A DNA stretch of 64,000 bases from Sipunculus nudus (GCA_026874595.1 CM049319.1:999501-1063500), one strand, 5' to 3'; shown: positions 1 through 12,524, counted from the first letter of the stretch. The notes: generated by a model from the sequence alone, not told the origin. Made by a program: numbers and translations.

Positions 1-310
1 ACGCAACTACTGTCTACAATGTAATGATTTTGGATATATAACTAAGATCACACAACAGAACACGTCACTACGGTCTATCGAAGACGACACAACAAAACAC
101 GCCTCTACAGTCTTAACTGTTATGATGTTGGATATATTATTAAGGCCACACATTGAAACACGCCAATACAGTCTGCACTGATATGGGGTTAAATATATTA
201 CTAAGGCCACACATTAAAACACGCCAATACAGTCTGCACTGTTACGGTGTTGAATATATTACTAAGGATACACAATTAAACACGCCAATACAGTCTGCAC
301 TGATATTGGG

Positions 311-371
311 TTGAATATATTATTAAGGCCACACATTAAAACACGCAACTACTGTCTACAATGTAATGATT
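311..371 (+). repeat. Monomer a (61 bp)
   Basis: Opens each unit with ttgaatatattattaagg, continues with a cacacattaaaacacgc core and ends in a diverged tail, acaatgtaatgatt. The acagt/actgt inverted repeat of monomers c and e is lost here (it reads actgtctacaatgt), so a is the most diverged full-length monomer in its second half. One a monomer is found per unit. Confidence 0.9.
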
Positions 372-469
372 TTGGATATATAACTAAGATCACACAACAG
401 AACACGTCACTACGGTCTATCGAAGACGACACAACAAAACACGCCTCTACAGTCTTAACTGTTATGATG
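372..469 (+). repeat. Monomer b (98 bp), fusion of two truncated monomers
   Basis: Two monomers would occupy 122 bp, but this segment has 98. The first part (372-424) aligns to a monomer from its AT-rich start as far as ggtctatcgaa. The second part (425-469, starting gacgacacaac) aligns to the monomer core beginning at ggccacacat. The last 10 bp of one monomer and the 14-bp AT start of the next, 24 bp in all, are missing at the junction 424/425. The same junction is in every unit I inspected, so it predates amplification of the array. Confidence 0.85.
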
Positions 470-530
470 TTGGATATATTATTAAGGCCACACATTGAAA
501 CACGCCAATACAGTCTGCACTGTTACGGTG
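470..530 (+). repeat. Monomer c (61 bp)
   Basis: Starts ttggatatattattaagg, has the diagnostic cattgaaacacgcc core and ends gttacggtg in S units. In L units it is replaced by c', whose end reads gatatgggg instead. It carries the short inverted repeat acagt-ctgc-actgt at 510-523. Confidence 0.9.
510..523. repeat. Short inverted repeat acagt-N4-actgt (example)
   Basis: A perfect 5-bp stem with a 4-nt loop, acagt-ctgc-actgt. The same stem with a different loop (ctta) is in monomer b at 449-462. It is present again in monomer e, for example 852-865. A 4-bp version is in monomers d and c'. No function is shown; it is a conserved dyad inside the monomer. Confidence 0.7.
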
Positions 531-591
531 TTGAATATATTACTAAGGATACACAATTAAACACGCCAATACAGTCTGCACTGATATTGGG
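531..591 (+). repeat. Monomer d (61 bp)
   Basis: Closes each unit. It starts ttgaatatattactaagg, has the diagnostic atacacaattaaacacgcc core and ends gatattggg, just before the next unit's ttgaatata. The inverted repeat is shortened to cagt-ctgc-actg by the gttac-to-gatat change in its tail. Confidence 0.9.
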
Positions 592-750
592 TTGAATATA
601 TTATTAAGGCCACACATTAAAACACGCAACTACTGTCTACAATGTAATGATTTTGGATATATAACTAAGGTCACACAACAGAACACGTCACTACGGTCTA
701 TCGAAGACGACACAACAAAACACGCCTCTACAGTCTTAACTGTTATGATG

Positions 751-811
751 TTGGATATATTATTAAGGCCACACATTGAAACACGCCAATACAGTCTGCA
801 CTGATATGGGG
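751..811 (+). repeat. Monomer c' (L-specific form of c)
   Basis: Its first part is identical to c (ttggatatattattaagg, cattgaaacacgcc). Its last bases read gatatgggg, which resembles the end of monomer d (gatattggg) rather than c (gttacggtg). It is therefore a c/d mosaic. Confidence 0.8.
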
Positions 812-872
812 TTAAATATATTACTAAGGCCACACATTAAAACACGCCAATACAGTCTGCACTGTTACGGTG
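812..872 (+). repeat. Monomer e (extra 61-bp monomer of L)
   Basis: Starts ttaaatatattactaagg, has an a-like cacattaaaacacg core, then a c-like second half (ccaatacagtctgcactg, ending gttacggtg). It is an a/c mosaic. With c' it suggests that L arose by an out-of-register exchange between monomers inside two S units. Confidence 0.8.
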
Positions 873-3800
873 TTGAATATATTACTAAGGATACACAATT
901 AAACACGCCAATACAGTCTGCACTGATATTGGGTTGAATATATTATTAAGGCCACACATTAAAACACGCAACTACTGTCTACAATGTAATGATTTTGGAT
1001 ATATAACTAAGGTCACACAACAGAACACGTCACTACGGTCTATCGAAGACGACACAACAAAACACGCCTCTACAGTCTTAACTGTTATGATGTTGGATAT
1101 ATTATTAAGGCCACACATTGAAACACGCCAATACGGTCTGCACTGTTACGGTGTTGAATATATTACTAAGGATACACAATTAAACACGCCAATACAGTCT
1201 GCACTGATATTGGGTTGAATATATTATTAAGGCCACACATTAAAACACGCAACTACTGTCTCCAATGTAATGATTTTGGATATATAACTAAGGTCACACA
1301 ACAGAACACGTCACTACGGTCTATCGAAGACGACACAACAAAACACGCCTCTACAGTCTTAACTGTTATGATGTTGGATATATTATTAAGGCCACACATT
1401 GAAACACGCCAATACAGTCTGCACTGATATGGGGTTAAATATATTACTAAGGCCACACATTAAAACACGCCAATACAGTCTGCACTGTTACGGTGTTGAA
1501 TATATTACTAAGGATACACAATTAAACACGCCAATACAGTCTGCACTGATATTGGGTTGAATATATTATTAAGGCCACACATTAAAACACGCAACTACTG
1601 TCTACAATGTAATGATTTTGGATATATAACTAAGGTCACACAACAGAACACGTCACTACGGTCTATCGAAGACGACACAACAAAACACGCCTCTACAGTC
1701 TTAACTGTTATGATGTTGGATATATTATTAAGGCCACACATTGAAACACGCCAATACAGTCTGCACTGTTACGGTGTTGAATATATTACTAAGGATACAC
1801 AATTAAACACGCCAATACAGTCTGCACTGATATTGGGTTGAATATATTATTAAGGCCACACATTAAAACACGCAACTACTGTCTACAATGTAATGATTTT
1901 GGATATATAACTAAGGTCACACAACAGAACACGTCACTACGGTCTATCGAAGACGACACAACAAAACACGCCTCTACAGTCTTAACTGTTATGATGTTGG
2001 ATATATTATTAAGGCCACACATTGAAACACGCCAATACAGTCTGCACTGATATGGGGTTAAATATATTACTAAGGCCACACATTAAAACACGCCAATACA
2101 GTCTGCACTGTTACGGTGTTGAATATATTACTAAGGATACACAATTAAACACGCCAATACAGTCTGCACTGATATTGGGTTGAATATATTATTAAGGCCA
2201 CACATTAAAACACGCAACTACTGTCTACAATGTAATGATTTTGGATATATAACTAAGGTCACACAACAGAACACGTCACAACGGTCTATCGAAGACGACA
2301 CAACAAAACACGCCTCTACAGTCTTAACTGTTATGATGTTGGATATATTATTAAGGCCACACATTGAAACACGCCAATACAGTCTGCACTGATATGGGGT
2401 TAAATATATTACTAAGGCCACACATTAAAACACGCCAATACAGTCTGCACTGTTACGGTGTTGAATATATTACTAAGGATACACAATTAAACACGCCAAT
2501 ACAGTCTGCACTGATATTGGGTTGAATATATTATTAAGGCCACACATTAAAACACGCAACTACTGTCTACAATGTAATGATTTTGGATATATAACTAAGG
2601 TCACACAGCAGAACACGTCACTACGGTCTATCGAAGACGACACAACAAAACACGCCTCTACAGTCTTAACTGTTATGATGTTGGATATATTATTAAGGCC
2701 ACACATTGAAACACGCCAATACAGTCTGCACTGATATGGGGTTAAATATATTACTAAGGCCACACATTAAAACACGCCAATACAGTCTGCACTGTTACAG
2801 TGTTGAATATATTACTAAGGATACACAATTAAACACGCCAATACAGTCTGCACTGATATTGGGTTGAATATATTATTAAGGCCACACATTAAAACACGCA
2901 ACTACTGTCTACAATGTAATGATTTTGGATATATAACTAAGGTCACACAACAGAACACGTCACTACGGTCTATCGAAGACGACACAACAAAACACGCCTC
3001 TACAGTCTTAACTGTTATGATGTTGGATATATTATTAAGGCCACACATTGAAACACGCCAATACAGTCTGCACTGATATGGGGTTAAATATATTACTAAG
3101 GCCACACATTAAAACACGCCAATACAGTCTGCACTGTTACGGTGTTGAATATATTACTAAGGATACACAATTAAACACGCCAATACAGTCTGCACTGATA
3201 TTGGGTTGAATATATTATTAAGGCCACACATTAAAACACGCAACTACTGTCTACAATGTAATGATTTTGGATATATAACTAAGGTCACACAACAGAACAC
3301 GTCACTACGGTCTATCGAAGACGACACAACAAAACACGCCTCTACAGTCTTAACTGTTATGATGTTGGATATATTATTAAGGCCATACATTGAAACACGC
3401 CAATACAGTCTGCACTGATATGGGGTTAAATATATTACTAAGGCCACACATTAAAACACGCCAATACAGTCTGCACTGTTACGGTGTTGAATATATTACT
3501 AAGGATACACAATTAAACACGCCAATACAGTCTGCACTGATATTGGGTTGAATATATTATTAAGGCCACACATTAAAACACGCAACTACTGTCTACAATG
3601 TAATGATTTTGGATATATAACTAAGGTCACACAACAGAACACGTCACTACGGTCTATCGAAGACGACACAACAAAACACGCCTCTACAGTCTTAACTATT
3701 ATGATGTTGGATATATTATTAAGGCCACACATTGAAACACGCCAATACAGTCTGCACTGTTACGGTGTTGAATATATTACTAAGGATACACAATTAAACA

Positions 3801-4451
3801 CGCCAATACAGTCTGCACTGATATTGGGTTGAATATATTATTAAGGCCACACATTAAAACACGCAACTACTGTCTACAATGTAATGATTTTGGATATATA
3901 ACTAAGGTCACACAACAGAACACGTCACTACGGTCTATCGAAGACGACACAACAAAACACGCCTCTACAGTCTTAACTGTTATGATGTTGGATATATTAT
4001 TAAGGCCACACATTGAAACACGCCAATACAGTCTGCACTGATATGGGGTTAAATATATTACTAAGGCCACACATTAAAACACGCCAATACAGTCTGCACT
4101 GTTACGGTGTTGAATATATTACTAAGGATACACAATTAAACACGCCAATACAGTCTGCACTGATATTGGGTTGAATATATTATTAAGGCCACACATTAAA
4201 ACACGCAACTACTGTCTACAATGTAATGATTTTGGATATATAACTAAGGTCACACAACAGAACACGTCACTACGGTCTATCGAAGACGACACAACAAAAC
4301 ACGCCTCTACAGTCTTAACTGTTATGATGTTGGATATATTATTAAGGCCACACATTGAAACACGCCAATACAGTCTGCACTGTTACGGTGTTGAATATAT
4401 TACTAAGGATACACAATTAAACACGCCAATACTGTCTGCACTGATATTGGG

Positions 4452-4731
4452 TTAAAATATATTTAAGGCCACACATTAAAACACGCAACTACTGTCTACA
4501 ATGTAATGATTTTGGATATATAACTAAGGTCACACAACAGAACACGTCACTACGGTCTATCGAAGACGACACAACAAAACACGCCTCTACAGTCTTAACT
4601 GTTATGATGTTGCATATATTATTAAGGCCACACATTGAAACACGCCAATACAGTCTGCACTGTTACGGTGTTGAATATATTACTAAGGATACACAATTAA
4701 ACACGCCAATACAGTCTGCACTGATATTGGG
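4452..4731 (+). repeat. 280-bp S unit with altered boundary
   Basis: The unit start reads ttaaaatatatttaagg instead of ttgaatatattattaagg, one base shorter. The same altered boundary is in the right copy at 46262. The left copy alone has tgcatata at 4613. The change removes the usual ttg triplet. Confidence 0.9.
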
Positions 4732-5635
4732 TTGAATATATTATTAAGGCCACACATTAAAACACGCAACTACTGTCTACAATGTAATGATTTTGGATAT
4801 ATAACTAAGGTCACACAACAGAACACGTCACTACGGTCTATCGAAGACGACACAACAAAACACGCCTCTACAGTCTTAACTGTTATGATGTTGGATATAT
4901 TATTAAGGCCACACATTGAAACACGCCAATACAGTCTGCACTGTTACGGTGTTGAATATATTACTAAGGATACACAATTAAACACGCCAATACAGTCTGC
5001 ACTGATATTGGGTTGAATATATTATTAAGGCCACACATTAAAACACGCAACTACTGTCTACAATGTAATGATTTTGGATATATAACTAAGGTCACACAAC
5101 AGAACACGTCACTACGGTCTATCGAAGACGACACAACAAAACACGCCTCTACAGTCTTAACTGTTATGATGTTGGATATATTATTAAGGCCACACATTGA
5201 AACACGCCAATACAGTCTGCACTGTTACGGTGTTGAATATATTACTAAGGATACACAATTAAACACGCCAATACAGTCTGCACTGATATTGGGTTGAATA
5301 TATTATTAAGGCCACACATTAAAACACGCAACTACTGTCTACAATGTAATGATTTTGGATATATAACTAAGGTCACACAACAGAACACGTCACTACGGTC
5401 TATCGAAGACGACACAACAAAACACGCCTCTACAGTCTTAACTGTTATGATGTTGGATATATTATTAAGGCCACACATTGAAACACGCCAATACAGTCTG
5501 CACTGATATGGGGTTAAATATATTACTAAGGCCACACATTAAAACACGCCAATACAGTCTGCACTGTTACGGTGTTGAATATATTACTAAGGATACACAA
5601 TTAAACACGCCAATACAGTCTGCACTGATATTGGG

Positions 5636-8600
5636 TTGAATATATTATTAAGGCCACACATTAAAACACGCAACTACTGTCTACAATGTAATGATTTTGG
5701 ATATATAACTAAGGTCACACAACAGAACACGTCACTACGGTCTATCGAAGACGACACAACAAAACACGCCTCTACAGTCTTAACTGTTATGATGTTGGAT
5801 ATATTATTAAGGCCAAACATTGAAACACGCCAATACAGTCTGCACTGTTACGGTGTTGAATATATTACTAAGGATACACAATTAAACACGCCAATACTGT
5901 CTGCACTGATATTGGGTTGAATATATTATTAAGGCCACACATTAAAACACGCAACTACTGTCTACAATGTAATGATTTTGGATATATAACTAAGGTCACA
6001 CAACAGAACACGTCACTACGGTCTATCGAAGACGACACAACAAAACACGCCTCTACAGTCTTAACTGTTATGATGTTGCATATATTATTAAGGCCACACA
6101 TTGAAACACGCCAATACAGTCTGCACTGTTACGGTGTTGAATATATTACTAAGGATACACAATTAAACACGCCAATACAGTCTGCACTGATATTGGGTTG
6201 AATATATTATTAAGGCCACACATTAAAACACGCAACTACTGTCTACAATGTAATGATTTTGGATATATAACTAAGGTCACACAACAGAACACGTCACTAC
6301 GGTCTATCGAAGACAACACAACAAAACACGCCTCTACAGTCTTAACTGTTATGATGTTGGATATATTATTAAGGCCACACATTGAAACACGCCAATACAG
6401 TCTGCACTGTTACGGTGTTGAATATATTACTAAGGATACACAATTAAACACGCCAATACAGTCTGCACTGATATTGGGTTGAATATATTATTAAGGCCAC
6501 ACATTAAAACACGCAACTACTGTCTACAATGTAATGATTTTGGATATATAACTAAGGTCACACAACAGAACACGTCACTACGGTCTATCGAAGACGACAC
6601 AACAAAACACGCCTCTACAGTCTTAACTGTTATGATGTTGGATATATTATTAAGGCCACACATTGAAACACGCCAATACAGTCTGCACTGTTACGGTGTT
6701 GAATATATTACTAAGGATACACAATTAAACACGCCAATACAGTCTGCACTGATATTGGGTTGAATATATTATTAAGGCCACACATTAAAACACGCAACTA
6801 CTGTCTACAATGTAATGATTTTGGATATATAACTAAGGTCACACAACAGAACACGTCACTACGGTCTATCGAAGACGACACAACAAAACACGCCTCTACA
6901 GTCTTAACTGTTATGATGTTGGATATATTATTAAGGCCACACATTGAAACACGCCAATACAGTCTGCACTGATATGGGGTTAAATATATTACTAAGGCCA
7001 CACATTAAAACACGCCAATACAGTCTGCACTGTTACGGTGTTGAATATATTACTAAGGATACACAATTAAACACGCCAATACAGTCTGCACTGATATTGG
7101 GTTGAATATATTATTAAGGCCACACATTAAAACACGCAACTACTGTCTACAATGTAATGATTTTGGATATATAACTAAGGTCACACAACAGAACACGTCA
7201 CTACGGTCTATCGAAGACGACACAACAAAACACGCCTCTACAGTCTTAACTGTTATGATGTTGGATATATTATTAAGGCCAAACATTGAAACACGCCAAT
7301 ACAGTCTGCACTGTTACGGTGTTGAATATATTACTAAGGATACACAATTAAACACGCCAATACTGTCTGCACTGATATTGGGTTGAATATATTATTAAGG
7401 CCACACATTAAAACACGCAACTACTGTCTACAATGTAATGATTTGGGATATATAACTAAGGTCACACAACAGAACACGTCACTACGGTCTATCGAAGACG
7501 ACACAACAAAACACGCCTCTACAGTCTTAACTGTTATGATGTTGCATATATTATTAAAGCCACACATTGAAACACGCCAATACAGTCTGCACTGTTACGG
7601 TGTTGAATATATTACTAAGGATACACAATTAAACACGCCAATACAGTCTGCACTGATATTGGGTTGAATATATTATTAAGGCCACACATTAAAACACGCA
7701 ACTACTGTCTACAATGTAATGATTTTGGATATATAACTAAGGTCACACAACAGAACACGTCACTACGGTCTATCGAAGACGACACAACAAAACACGCCTC
7801 TACAGTCTTAACTGTTATGATGTTGGATATATTATTAAGGCCACACATTGAAACACGCCAATACAGTCTGCACTGTTACGGTGTTGAATATATTACTAAG
7901 GATACACAATTAAACACGCCAATACAGTCTGCACTGATATTGGGTTGAATATATTATTAAGGCCACACATTAAAACACGCAACTACTGTCTACAATGTAA
8001 TGATTTTGGATATATAACTAAGGTCACACAACAGAACACGTCACTACGGTCCATCGAAGACGACACAACAAAACACGCCTCTACAGTCTTAACTGTTATG
8101 ATGTTGGATATATTATTAAGGCCACACATTGAAACACGCCAATACAGTCTGCACTGATATGGGGTTAAATATATTACTAAGGCCACACATTAAAACACGC
8201 CAATACAGTCTGCACTGTTACGGTGTTGAATATATTACTAAGGATACACAATTAAACACGCCAATACAGTCTGCACTGATATTGGGTTGAATATATTATT
8301 AAGGCCACACATTAAAACACGCAACTACTGTCTACAATGTAATGATTTTGGATATATAACTAAGGTCACACAACAGAACACGTCACTACGGTCTATCGAA
8401 GACGACACAACAAAACACGCTTCTACAGTCTTAACTGTTATGATGTTGGATATATTATTAAGGCCACACATTGAAACACGCCAATACAGTCTGCACTGTT
8501 ACGGTGTTGAATATATTACTAAGGATACACAATTAAACACGCCAATACAGTCTGCACTGATATTGGGTTGAATATATTATTAAGGCCACACATTAAAACA

Positions 8601-8909
8601 CGCAACTACTGTCTACAATGTAATGATTTTGGATATATAACTAAGGTCACACAACAGAACACGTCACTACGGTCTATCGAAGACGACACAACAAAACACG
8701 CCTCTACAGTCTTAACTGTTATGATGTTGGATATATTATTAAGGCCACACATTGAAACACGCCAATACAGTCTGCACTGATATGGGGTTAAATATATTAC
8801 TAAGGCCACACATTAAAACACGCCAATACAGTCTGCACTGTTACGGTGTTGAATATATTACTAAGGATACACAATTAAACACGCCAATACAGTCTGCACT
8901 GATATTGGG
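5636..8909 (+). repeat. Block IIa, 3274-bp tandem duplicate (first)
   Basis: Units: 5636 S, 5917 S, 6198 S, 6479 S, 6760 L, 7102 S, 7383 S, 7664 S, 7945 L, 8287 S, 8568 L. Markers: ccaaacattg and atactgtctg in 5636 and 7102; ttgcatata in 5917 and 7383; gacaacac in 6198; ttaaagcc in 7383; ggtccatcg in 7945. Private: gatttggga at 7445 and acgcttctac at 8421. All block markers recur 3274 bp downstream. Confidence 0.9.
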
Positions 8910-11900
8910 TTGAATATATTATTAAGGCCACACATTAAAACACGCAACTACTGTCTACAATGTAATGATTTTGGATATATAACTAAGGTCACACAACAGA
9001 ACACGTCACTACGGTCTATCGAAGACGACACAACAAAACACGCCTCTACAGTCTTAACTGTTATGATGTTGGATATATTATTAAGGCCAAACATTGAAAC
9101 ACGCCAATACAGTCTGCACTGTTACGGTGTTGAATATATTACTAAGGATACACAATTAAACACGCCAATACTGTCTGCACTGATATTGGGTTGAATATAT
9201 TATTAAGGCCACACATTAAAACACGCAACTACTGTCTACAATGTAATGATTTTGGATATATAACTAAGGTCACACAACAGAACACGTCACTACGATCTAT
9301 CGAAGACGACACAACAAAACACGCCTCTACAGTCTTAACTGTTATGATGTTGCATATATTATTAAGGCCACACATTGAAACACGCCAATACAGTCTGCAC
9401 TGTTACGGTGTTGAATATATTACTAAGGATACACAATTAAACACGCCAATACAGTCTGCACTGATATTGGGTTGAATATATTATTAAGGCCACACATTAA
9501 AACACGCAACTACTGTCTACAATGTAATGATTTTGGATATATAACTAAGGTCACACAACAGAACACGTCACTACGGTCTATCGAAGACAACACAACAAAA
9601 CACGCCTCTACAGTCTTAACTGTTATGATGTTGGATATATTATTAAGGCCACACATTGAAACACGCCAATACAGTCTGCACTGTTACGGTGTTGAATATA
9701 TTACTAAGGATACACAATTAAACACGCCAATACAGTCTGCACTGATATTGGGTTGAATATATTATTAAGGCCACACATTAAAACACGCAACTACTGTCTA
9801 CAATGTAATGATTTTGGATATATAACTAAGGTCACACAACAGAACACGTCACTACGGTCTATCGAAGACGACACAACAAAACACGCCTCTACAGTCTTAA
9901 CTGTTATGATGTTGGATATATTATTAAGGCCACACATTGAAACACGCCAATACAGTCTGCACTGTTACGGTGTTGAATATATTACTAAGGATACACAATT
10001 AAACACGCCAATACAGTCTGCACTGATATTGGGTTGAATATATTATTAAGGCCACACATTAAAACACGCAACTACTGTCTACAATGTAATGATTTTGGAT
10101 ATATAACTAAGGTCACACAACAGAACACGTCACTACGGTCTATCGAAGACGACACAACAAAACACGCCTCTACAGTCTTAACTGTTATGATGTTGGATAT
10201 ATTATTAAGGCCACACATTGAAACACGCCAATACAGTCTGCACTGATATGGGGTTAAATATATTACTAAGGCCACACATTAAAACACGCCAATACAGTCT
10301 GCACTGTTACGGTGTTGAATATATTACTAAGGATACACAATTAAACACGCCAATACAGTCTGCACTGATATTGGGTTGAATATATTATTAAGGCCACACA
10401 TTAAAACACGCAACTACTGTCTACAATGTAATGATTTTGGATATATAACTAAGGTCACACAACAGAACACGTCACTACGGTCTATCGAAGACGACACAAC
10501 AAAACACGCCTCTACAGTCTTAACTGTTATGATGTTGGATATATTATTAAGGCCAAACATTGAAACACGCCAATACAGTCTGCACTGTTACGGTGTTGAA
10601 TATATTACTAAGGATACACAATTAAACACGCCAATACTGTCTGCACTGATATTGGGTTGAATATATTATTAAGGCCACACATTAAAACACGCAACTACTG
10701 TCTACAATGTAATGATTTTGGATATATAACTAAGGTCACACAACAGAACACGTCACTACGGTCTATCGAAGACGACACAACAAAACACGCCTCTACAGTC
10801 TTAACTGTTATGATGTTGCATATATTATTAAAGCCACACATTGAAACACGCCAATACAGTCTGCACTGTTACGGTGTTGAATATATTACTAAGGATACAC
10901 AATTAAACACGCCAATACAGTCTGCACTGATATTGGGTTGAATATATTATTAAGGCCACACATTAAAACACCCAACTACTGTCTACAATGTAATGATTTT
11001 GGATATATAACTAAGGTCACACAACAGAACACGTCACTACGGTCTATCGAAGACGACACAACAAAACACGCCTCTACAGTCTTAACTGTTATGATGTTGG
11101 ATATATTATTAAGGCCACACATTGAAACACGCCAATACAGTCTGCACTGTTACGGTGTTGAATATATTACTAAGGATACACAATTAAACACGCCAATACA
11201 GTCTGCACTGATATTGGGTTGAATATATTATTAAGGCCACACATTAAAACACGCAACTACTGTCTACAATGTAATGATTTTGGATATATAACTAAGGTCA
11301 CACAACAGAACACGTCACTACGGTCCATCGAAGACGACACAACAAAACACGCCTCTACAGTCTTAACTGTTATGATGTTGGATATATTATTAAGGCCACA
11401 CATTGAAACACGCCAATACAGTCTGCACTGATATGGGGTTAAATATATTACTAAGGCCACACATTAAAACACGCCAATACAGTCTGCACTGTTACGGTGT
11501 TGAATATATTACTAAGGATACACAATTAAACACGCCAATACAGTCTGCACTGATATTGGGTTGAATATATTATTAAGGCCACACATTAAAACACGCAACT
11601 ACTGTCTACAATGTAATGATTTTGGATATATAACTAAGGTCACACAACAGAACACGTCACTACGGTCTATCGAAGACGACACAACAAAACACGCCTCTAC
11701 AGTCTTAACTGTTATGATGTTGGATATATTATTAAGGCCACACATTGAAACACGCCAATACAGTCTGCACTGTTACGGTTTTGAATATATTACTAGGGAT
11801 ACACAATTAAACACGCCAATACAGTCTGCACTGATATTGGGTTGAATATATTATTAAGGCCACACATTAAAACAAGCAACTACTGTCTACAATGTAATGA

Positions 11901-12182
11901 TTTTGGATATATAACTAAGGTCACACAACAGAACACGTCACTACGGTCTATCGAAGACGACACACAAAACACGCCTCTACAGTCTTAACTGTTATGATGT
12001 TGGATATATTATTAAGGCCACACATTGAAACACGCCAATACAGTCTGCACTGATATGGGGTTAAATATATTACTAAGGCCACACATTAAAACACGCCAAT
12101 ACAGTCTGCACTGTTACGGTGTTGAATATATTACTAAGGATACACAATTAAACACGCCAATACAGTCTGCACTGATATTGGG
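8910..12182 (+). repeat. Block IIb, tandem duplicate of block IIa
   Basis: Units: 8910 S, 9191 S, 9472 S, 9753 S, 10034 L, 10376 S, 10657 S, 10938 S, 11219 L, 11561 S, 11842 L (341 bp). Same order and markers as 5636-8909. Private changes: tacgatcta in 9191, aacacccaac in 10938, ggttttgaa near 11780. It ends with ctagggat in 11561 and aacaagcaac in 11842. Those two are also in the right copy's single block (50097, 50378) but not in block IIa. Confidence 0.9.
11842..12182 (+). repeat. Chimeric 341-bp L unit
   Basis: Carries aacaagcaac (variant base at 11875) and, about 90 bp later, a 1-bp deletion giving gacgacacacaaaacacg (near 11962-11966). In the right copy these two markers sit on different L units, 50378 and 51001, separated by one S unit. 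The simplest reading is that this unit joins the left part of one L to the right part of the next, removing 623 bp. The reverse, a gain in the right copy, is possible. Confidence 0.8.
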
Positions 12183-12524
12183 TTGAATATATTATTAAGG
12201 CCACACATTAAAACACGCAACTACTGTCTACAATGTAATGATTTTGGATATATAACTAAGGTCACACAACAGAACACGTCACTACGGTCTATCGAAGACG
12301 ACACAACAAAACACGCCTCTACAGTCTTAACTGTTATGATGTTGGATATATTATTAAGGCCACACATTGAAACACGATAATACAGTCTGCACTGTTACGG
12401 TGTTGAATATATTACTAAGGCCACACATTAAAACACGCCAATACAGTCTGCACTGTTACGGTGTTGAATATATTACTAAGGATACACAATTAAACACGCC
12501 AATACAGTCTGCACTGATATTGGG
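12183..12524 (+). repeat. L* unit (variant long unit)
   Basis: Long unit lacking the c'/e diagnostic gatatgggg. Its c monomer reads aacacgataatacagtc and ends gttacggtg, then an e-like monomer follows starting ttgaatatattactaaggcc. Other L* units begin at 17606, 21222, 51342, 53430 and 56765. Each is followed by an S unit, and a K-marked S unit then follows directly or one unit later. Confidence 0.88.

Larger units (their letters stand above)
311..591 (+). repeat. Reference short unit S (281 bp; monomers a-b-c-d)
   Basis: First complete short unit. The boundary is placed at ttgaatatattattaagg, which occurs at the start of almost every unit. It holds monomer a (61 bp), fused monomer b (98 bp), c (61 bp) and d (61 bp). 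About 104 of 281 bases are G or C, and about nine CpG sites are present. Because 281 is not a multiple of three, any reading frame shifts at each S unit. 116 complete S-class units occur in the window; four of them are 280 bp. Confidence 0.95.
592..933 (+). repeat. Reference long unit L (342 bp; monomers a-b-c'-e-d)
   Basis: Same as S but with exactly one more 61-bp monomer: a 592-652, b 653-750, c' 751-811, e 812-872, d 873-933. The insertion is recognised by ctgatatggggttaaata at the c'/e junction. 90 complete L-class units occur, including six L* and one L** variant and three ordinary L units of 341 bp plus one chimeric 341-bp unit. Confidence 0.95.
1..5635 (+). repeat. Block I (left copy): L-rich start, then S run
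   Basis: Unit starts: partial L to 310; 311 S, 592 L, 934 S, 1215 L, 1557 S, 1838 L, 2180 L, 2522 L, 2864 L, 3206 L, 3548 S, 3829 L, 4171 S, 4452 S (280 bp), 4732 S, 5013 S, 5294 L. Diagnostic variants: ctaagatcac in the first two units, tctccaatg in 1215, cacaacgg in 2180, cacagcag and gttacagtg in 2522, cttaactatt in 3548. Five consecutive L units at 1838-3547 are the longest L run of this copy. Right-copy counterpart: 41779-47445. Confidence 0.9.

Noticed and set aside
405-425. CENP-B box-like motif on the reverse strand (ttcgatagacc followed by gtag)
   Set aside because: It matches the ttcg and the following fixed a of the core, but the required cggg reads gtag. With only part of the essential positions present I do not call a CENP-B site. 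It also sits on the b fusion junction, so it may be a by-product.
592-933. 342 bp equals twice 171 bp, the primate alpha-satellite monomer length
   Set aside because: The internal period is 61 bp with one 98-bp fusion. No 171-bp half-repeat is visible and the sequence does not resemble alpha satellite.
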